DNA of 64,000 bases. Source: Cycas panzhihuaensis (Eukaryota; Cycadophyta). The stretch spans positions 200,763,741 through 200,827,740 of the forward strand of contig CM041465.1 in assembly GCA_023213395.1 (NCBI GenBank), written 5' to 3'. Under the pieces are notes generated by a model. It was given only the letters and a program-made list of their open reading frames with translations, did no database searches and was not told the DNA's origin. How positions within the stretch are numbered: position 1 is the first letter of the stretch; each line of letters opens with the position of its first letter. A program made the translations under genes and the position numbers. Below, piece after piece: positions 59,651 to 64,000 of this stretch.

Positions 59651-60065
59651 TTCCCTCCCTATAGCCTTACATGTTTATACTGATGGTGGGGGCAGAGGTA
59701 ACCCAGAGGTTTCTACTATAACATCGGTCGTACATGATGACAGGATCACTATCCTTTTTAGTGTCAGTTTTTTCATACCATAAGTAACTAATAATATAAC
59801 ATAATACTTAGTTTTAATTAGAGCTCTTATTGATGTGCTTTACTTTTATAATGGACTAATCAACCTTTTTATAAATTCCCAAATCATAGTGTCCTAACTC
59901 ATTCATACTCATCAAACTTGCTCAAGTAACTTACATCATTTGTTTAGTACTACCACCTCTTTATTAGTACAATTTAGATCTGTTACTATTCAATGCATCC
60001 TAATAACTTAAAATGTTAAAGTTAACTCACATGTTTCCCACATAATTGATGACTATCACTTATAG
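59651..60065 (+). pseudogene. Tat1 second RNase H (archaeal type)
   Basis: Reads ALHVYTDGGGRGNPEVSTITSVVHDD near 59665-59745, then FFIP.VTNN, YLVLIRALIDVLYFYNGLINLFINSQIIVS and a late basic and His-containing zone (NVKVNSHVSHIIDDYHL). The D-G-G-G-R-G-N-P signature identifies an archaeal-type RNase H. The first Asp is kept; the EAEY Glu is lost at a T-Y position, and the third motif reads NSQ for DSQ. It lies 1.4 kb after the integrase and before the motif array. Known in the Tat lineage as an extra domain, probably aiding removal of RNA from the hybrid. Confidence 0.78.
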
Positions 60066-60179
60066 CATAAACATGATAAACTAGGGGCATCTATTACTTT
60101 GAATTTATGTTAGAACAATCTACGACTCTCTCAAGACATCCACTTGGGAGCATTCACTCTCTGTAATAAGTATAAATTA

Positions 60180-60470
60180 CAATGTTGAAAAGCTATTTAC
60201 TAAAGAGTCTAAACTATGGTAGTCATGTCCACCCCTAATGATGGATCCCTCACTTCTTAATGAGGGTAAACCATGGCTCAGAAGGCCCCATTTACTAGAG
60301 CTTAAAGTATGGTAGTCCCCATCATATACTTGCAATGGATGTCACCCCTTTGAAGTCTCATACACTTAAGATATATAAGATGGTTACTAATGAGATAAAA
60401 CTTTAGCAGGTCTTAAAACCTCTAAAAATCAACCACTAATAAGGCTAAACTATGGTGGGTATACCATTGT
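60180..60470 (+). repeat. Tat1 3' motif array (CTAAACTATGGTRGG units)
   Basis: Five degenerate units spaced about 50-70 bases: GAGTCTAAACTATGGTAGTC, GAGGGTAAACCATGGCTC, GAGCTTAAAGTATGGTAGTC, GAGATAAAACTTTAGCAGG and AAGGCTAAACTATGGTGGG, each preceded by a CTAAT-like pentamer. It is the reverse complement of the Tat2 array core at 17945-18430. Confidence 0.8.
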
Positions 60471-60487
60471 ACATAAGTCCTTTGTAT

Positions 60488-60804
60488 TGTGGGGTTTAAT
60501 ATTTAGATTAATATTTAATTCATTAGTCATTATCTATATCCCCCCCCCTTCATGTCCTTGTAACCCTCAAGATTATTCTTGTTATTATATTGTACTCATC
60601 TTAATATATGTGCAAGTGACATCTTGGTTTATATGTTAAGCCACCAAGAGCATATTGAGAGATCTCGCATATATGTGAGTATCCTATATATGTATACATA
60701 TTTTGTATTGTAATACAACAAGTAGAGTTCATTCTCATTGTTCATATTTATGTCTCACATTTCTTCTCTCAAGATGTGTTATCACTCTAATACCACATCT
60801 AACA
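60488..60804 (+). repeat. CopF 5' LTR (317 bp)
   Basis: Begins TGTGGGGTTTAATATT and ends CATCTAACA, followed two bases later by a primer site. Contains a C9 run at 60541 and TATATATGTATACATA near 60690. It cuts off the Tat1 3' region. The start is fixed only by TG and by the loss of Tat1 similarity. Confidence 0.65.
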
Positions 60805-60806
60805 TT

Positions 60807-60818
60807 TGGTATACGAGC
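60807..60818 (+). other. CopF primer-binding site
   Basis: TGGTATACGAGC, a slightly altered TGGTATCAGAGC. Confidence 0.7.
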
Positions 60819-62412
60819 TGGAATGGGTTTTGATCCCTTGAGAGACCACCCATTTAATCATGGGATTCATTCTTTATATAAGAAGTTTCATAGTTAAGTT
60901 CTTTATCAAAAATCATATCTTAGTTCATATTTTCCTAGTAGTTTTTTCCATCATAGTGTGGAGGATTTACATATGGTAGCAAGTTCCATTTTCTGTAATG
61001 TTGAATACTAGAAACAGTATGTGAGCACTACAAATTAGAGGATATATGTAGCAATTAAAGTTTTTCAATGTGGAGAATGACGATGAAACCTTATAAATCT
61101 AGAGATATAAGGAGATCATATAAAATGAAGGCCCACTCATGTGATAATGAGCCATGGGACTGATCGTCCCAACATCTTAAATATGGGATATTTTTCTCTT
61201 TAAAAGTTGTAGTCATATATTACTTTTTTAGCCAATATATCTAGCTATATTCTGCCCTGTAAGTTATGAATATTTGTCAGCAATCTATCCACTATGATGT
61301 TTCTCCATTTGGGTCAACATCTCTATTATTACTTGATCTTAATAAAGTTGTATATATGATTGTAATGTATAGCATTGATATATGCTTAATATAAGCATTT
61401 ATACAAGTATTTCTAGCTAGGTTTGATGGCATTTAGGAATTAGTTCTATCCATTAGAGACAAAGGTTTTGCATCTTGTTTGAGAGTCTTTATGAGGGAAA
61501 ATACATCATCAAGCTAAAAGCCCTATAGTAGTTCTTTCTGTATACTAAAATCTTCTATCTCTTATAATTTTCCTAAACTATTAATAATTAAGGATACTAA
61601 AAATTCCTTTGATTAGTCTGTTGTCCTTGTTACTACTAAAAGTGATTCTAAGATAGCCCTGTACATTTGATATATTTTGAAGTATTTGGTCCTAATTCTA
61701 AGAAATAACTATTTCTCTAAATAATTGTTTTATGGTGTCTGCCTTTGATAACTATTCCAAACCTCCTTCTGATGTTATAGAGGTTGCCATCAATTTGAAT
61801 GCATCTTTTATAAAATCCATGAGATGCACTTAAGATTTATCCATGCCCACTCCTAGGGTTTATCTATTCTTTTTGTAGCATATGGATTAGTTCTTTCTTC
61901 TATAAGTCTGGCCACTATAACTATATTATGTGGTGGAATGAATGACTTGGAATAACCCATCTCTTGAGATATTATTGAAATGCCCCCCATCAATTATCAA
62001 ATTTCCAAAAGGATTCTTGGTGTGACCAAAAGAGAGGATTTTGGTAGCAATTGATGAATGTGTTGTAGACAACATCAACACTCCAAAACAAGATGCTATT
62101 GGCCTCTTCTAAATGAAAATGGAGTTGATGCTAAACTCAAGGGATGTTGCTACCCTCTTATAAGGGTGATGCTCATTGTACTATTTGAAGGAGAAGATAT
62201 TGCTAAGAAATTTATGAAGACATAATCACCAACTTGTGTGAAGAAGATCACTATTATAACGCCATCGAGTAAAGTAAGAGTAAAAAAATAATGAAGACGA
62301 ACAACAATTAGAGTGATACATCACCCCATGGTAGAGATTGATTTTCTATATCACATTAGACACTATTATCAGACTTGAAGATGAAGATGAAGATTAGAGG
62401 TGATTCATTGAA
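60819..62412 (+). other. Region after CopF primer site, unidentified
   Basis: By position the leader or internal part of CopF. A plus-strand frame near 61735-61850 reads MVSAFDNYSKPPSDVIEVAINLNASFIKSM with few interruptions, and a second near 62030-62150 reads ILVAIDECVVDNINTPKQDA. I do not recognise either. They could be decayed gag or unrelated sequence. Confidence 0.35.
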
Positions 62413-62610
62413 GCTCATGATACTAATGCCACGACTAGACCTACATCAATGTAATAACAAATAAGCCATTGGCTTACAAATTTCCATCATTATATAGAAA
62501 CCCACAACCTACAATATAAAGAAAAAAATAGCGAAAATCCTTGGCTAGGGTTTTAGTTTTGCAAACATATTTTTTTAGAAAGAATATTTTATATGTTTTA
62601 AGATCTGTCG
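62413..62610 (-). repeat. LTR remnant with primer-site-like sequence, minus strand
   Basis: The plus strand reads GAAGCTCATGATACTAATGCCACGAC at 62409-62434, a near match to the reversed primer site plus LTR end common in plants (GCTCTGATACCA, then TG...). The putative LTR runs from 62427 to an unresolved end near 62600, next to the broken integrase of GypE. Weakly supported. Confidence 0.35.
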
Positions 62611-62613
62611 CCC

Positions 62614-63240
62614 TTAAATGATTGAGTTGGGAAGTCCAAAATACTTCCAAACATGCTGGAAAAATAGTCTAGCTATGTCTTCTCCTATATGTGTCTTCCT
62701 ACAGGGAATCAACATCACCATTTTACTGAACTGATTAACAACTACAAACAAATAATCCATACAATTTTTGGTTTGTGGTAGTCCTCCCAGAAAATCCATG
62801 GAGATACTTTCCCATGGTCGTGATGGAACAGGAAGTGGAATGTACAATCCAAACTTCCTATTGGCTGGCTTTGATGTGCTACATAATGTACACCCTCGTA
62901 CTACTGTAGTCACATCTTGCTGCATATTTGGCCAATACATATATCGTTGCAAGTTGAGTAATGTTTTTCCCACTCCAAAGTGTCCTATAACTTGAGAGGT
63001 GTGAGCTTCTCTTATCCACTTCATTTGATCTGCATGCTTTGGAATGTAAAGCTTGTCTTACTTGCAAAGAAGTCCATCTTTTAGCTAGAAATCAGCAACT
63101 ACTTTTCCTTGCTGTAGCTACTTAAAGATAGGCTTTAATGCCTCATCTTTTAAATACAAATCAACATATTCATCATGGCAGAAAGGTTGAAATTGCATAA
63201 CTACCAATAAACTAGAAATACCTTGCTATTGAGGAGGCCT
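62614..63240 (-). pseudogene. GypE integrase, N-terminal half
   Basis: The open stretch 63024-62614 reads KWIREAHTSQVIGHFGVGKT, LNLQRYMYWPNMQQDV, GCTLCSTSKP (zinc domain), then WESISMDFLGGLPQT with the first catalytic Asp, and FVVVNQFSKMVMLIPC, where the usual V-D-R-F reads V-N-Q-F by two G-to-A changes. It ends at YFGLPNSII, exactly before the second catalytic Asp motif (S-D-R), so the rest of the core is missing. Upstream (63240-63025) the linker includes LKDGLLCK.DKLYIPKHADQ. Confidence 0.92.
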
Positions 63241-63720
63241 GGACAGCAAGTCTATAATCTTATTCATCATTCCTTTCTTGTATTTAACCACGATGTAAAA
63301 CTACTGCAAATAGGATATCCACTTCATGTGCCGAGCCTCACGTAATTTGACCGAGTCGCAAAATTGTAAAGGCTTGTGGTCGGTGTGGATGACTACTTCT
63401 TTTCCCAACAAATATGGTCTCCAATGCTTCACTGCTTGGTGTAATGCATAGAGCTCCTTATCGTAAGTTGGGTAGTTTATGACAGCTCCATTAAATGTCT
63501 ATGAATGGTATGTTATCGATTTTTCTTCTCACTTCAATACTGCTCCCATGGCATAGCCTGAAGCATTAGTCTCCAATTCAAATGGCTTTTACAACGAGAG
63601 TAAAGCTAACACTGGTGCCTCACAAATTTTTTGCTTCAAAAGCCTGAAAGCTTTTTCTTGTTCATTCTCCCAATGAAGCTTTGCATGTCCTCCCGTTAAT
63701 GCATGAAAAGATGCTGCAAT
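63241..63720 (-). pseudogene. GypE RNase H
   Basis: On the minus strand: KLHWENEQEKAFRLLKQKI, PFELETNASGYAMGAVL (first Asp changed to Asn), INYPTYDKELYALHQAVKHW with the catalytic Glu, LLGKEVVIHTDHKPLQF with the third Asp, and MMNKIIDLLSRPP (the A-D-x-LSR end reads I-D). Stops stand at Gln positions (VLK.EEK, LQ.FYI). Confidence 0.92.
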
Positions 63721-64000
63721 TTGAGAGAATCTGAAAATAAATTTTCTTAAATATTAACATGCACCAATGAAACTTCTTACCTCTATGGTTGTCTTGGGTG
63801 TGGGCCAATGGAGAATGACTTTAATCTTTGTTGGGTCAATCTTCAATTCTCCTCCTCCAACCACGAAACCTAAGAAGACAAGATATTGTTTTCCAAACTT
63901 GCACTTCTTTAGATTTAGTTTCAACTGCTGCTCTTGGAGAACTTTGAGCACTTGCTCAACATGTTGGAGTTACTCTTCCCATATATGGCTAAAAATCAGA
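63721..64000 (-). pseudogene. GypE reverse transcriptase, C-terminal part
   Basis: The window edge cuts it just after the YxDD position. It reads IFSHIWEE.LQHVEQVLKVL, then KKCKFGKQYLVFLGFVVGGGELKIDPTKIKVI, HWPTPKTTIEVRSFIGAC and, past a stop, LRKFIFRFSQIAASFHALT. Standard gypsy thumb and connection; one stop near 63760 and one in the first codons. Confidence 0.92.

Larger units (their letters stand above)
37870..60487 (+). mobile_element. Tat1: Ty3/gypsy Tat-lineage element split by CopA and cut by CopF
   Basis: Plus-strand element with gag (37870-39549 and 53551-54150), protease, RT, RNase H, integrase, second archaeal-type RNase H and a motif-repeat 3' region. The domain order PR-RT-RH-INT is gypsy, and the long gag plus the second RNase H after integrase place it in the Tat lineage. 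CopA (39555-53545) lies in gag, flanked by AAGAC on both sides. The 3' end stops at 60487, where the CopF LTR begins. All enzymes carry many stops. Confidence 0.88.
62614..64000 (-). mobile_element. GypE: Ty3/gypsy pol fragment, younger, partial
   Basis: Minus-strand RT end, RNase H and integrase start in the order of a typical gypsy pol; it runs off the right edge and stops inside integrase on the left. It has far fewer stops and visibly more CAG, CTG and CG than its neighbours. Its wording differs from the Tat elements (GHFGVGKT, FSKMVMLIPC), and it is most like the chromovirus side of gypsy, although no chromodomain region is present to confirm that. Confidence 0.9.

Noticed and set aside
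60541-60549. C9 run as a fragment of the Cop1-type GC-rich block
   Set aside because: Only a single homopolymer; none of the other elements of the block are present.
62768-62995. 75-codon plus-strand frame
   Set aside because: Antisense shadow of the GypE integrase.

Overview
The window looks like intergenic repeat DNA from a large plant genome. It is AT-rich, and every coding stretch I can recognise belongs to an LTR retrotransposon (Ty1/copia, Ty3/gypsy Tat lineage, and one more typical Ty3/gypsy element). I found no host gene, tRNA or rRNA gene, and no bacterial-type operon or CRISPR array. The plant assignment rests on element types: a Tork-like copia, Tat-lineage gypsy elements with a second archaeal-type RNase H, and primer sites matching the plant initiator-Met tRNA. 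The age and depth of nesting fit a slow-turnover giant genome such as a gymnosperm, but that is inference.

Layout. 1-3055: 5' part of a minus-strand copia (CopD), running off the left edge and abutting an (AT)n tract. 3671-4836: a diverged direct repeat of unknown nature. 5269-10250: a complete but dead plus-strand Tork-like copia (Cop1) with a GC-rich LTR block. 10251-about 11600: 3' end and LTR of a plus-strand Tat element (Tat3). 15304-16250: a decayed gypsy gag. About 16260-21999: 3' half of a minus-strand Tat element (Tat2), whose integrase is cut by a plus-strand copia (CopC, 22000-28872). 31518-31855: an isolated LTR. About 37870-60487: a plus-strand Tat element (Tat1). Its gag is split by a minus-strand copia (CopA, 39555-53545), which is itself split by another minus-strand copia (CopB, 41275-48845). 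60488-60804: 5' LTR of another copia (CopF). 62614-64000: a younger minus-strand gypsy pol fragment (GypE), running off the right edge.

The best-supported structure is the three-level nest Tat1 > CopA > CopB. CopA is bounded by AAGAC and CopB by TGACT, both perfect 5-bp target duplications, and reading frames resume across each insertion. CopA lacks the core of reverse transcriptase and all of RNase H through an internal deletion that leaves one short open frame, so it is a natural deletion derivative of the CopC family.

Nearly all disabling changes are C-to-T or G-to-A transitions: Gln, Trp and Arg codons have become stops, and catalytic Asp has become Asn. CAG/CTG and CG are visibly scarce outside the GC-rich LTR blocks and the younger GypE. 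This is what long-term deamination of methylated cytosines would leave. I see no intact open element and no clearly new gene system. The most interesting leftovers are the shared motif array around the second RNase H of the Tat elements, the GC-rich LTR block, the long leaders of four copia elements and the CopA deletion derivative.
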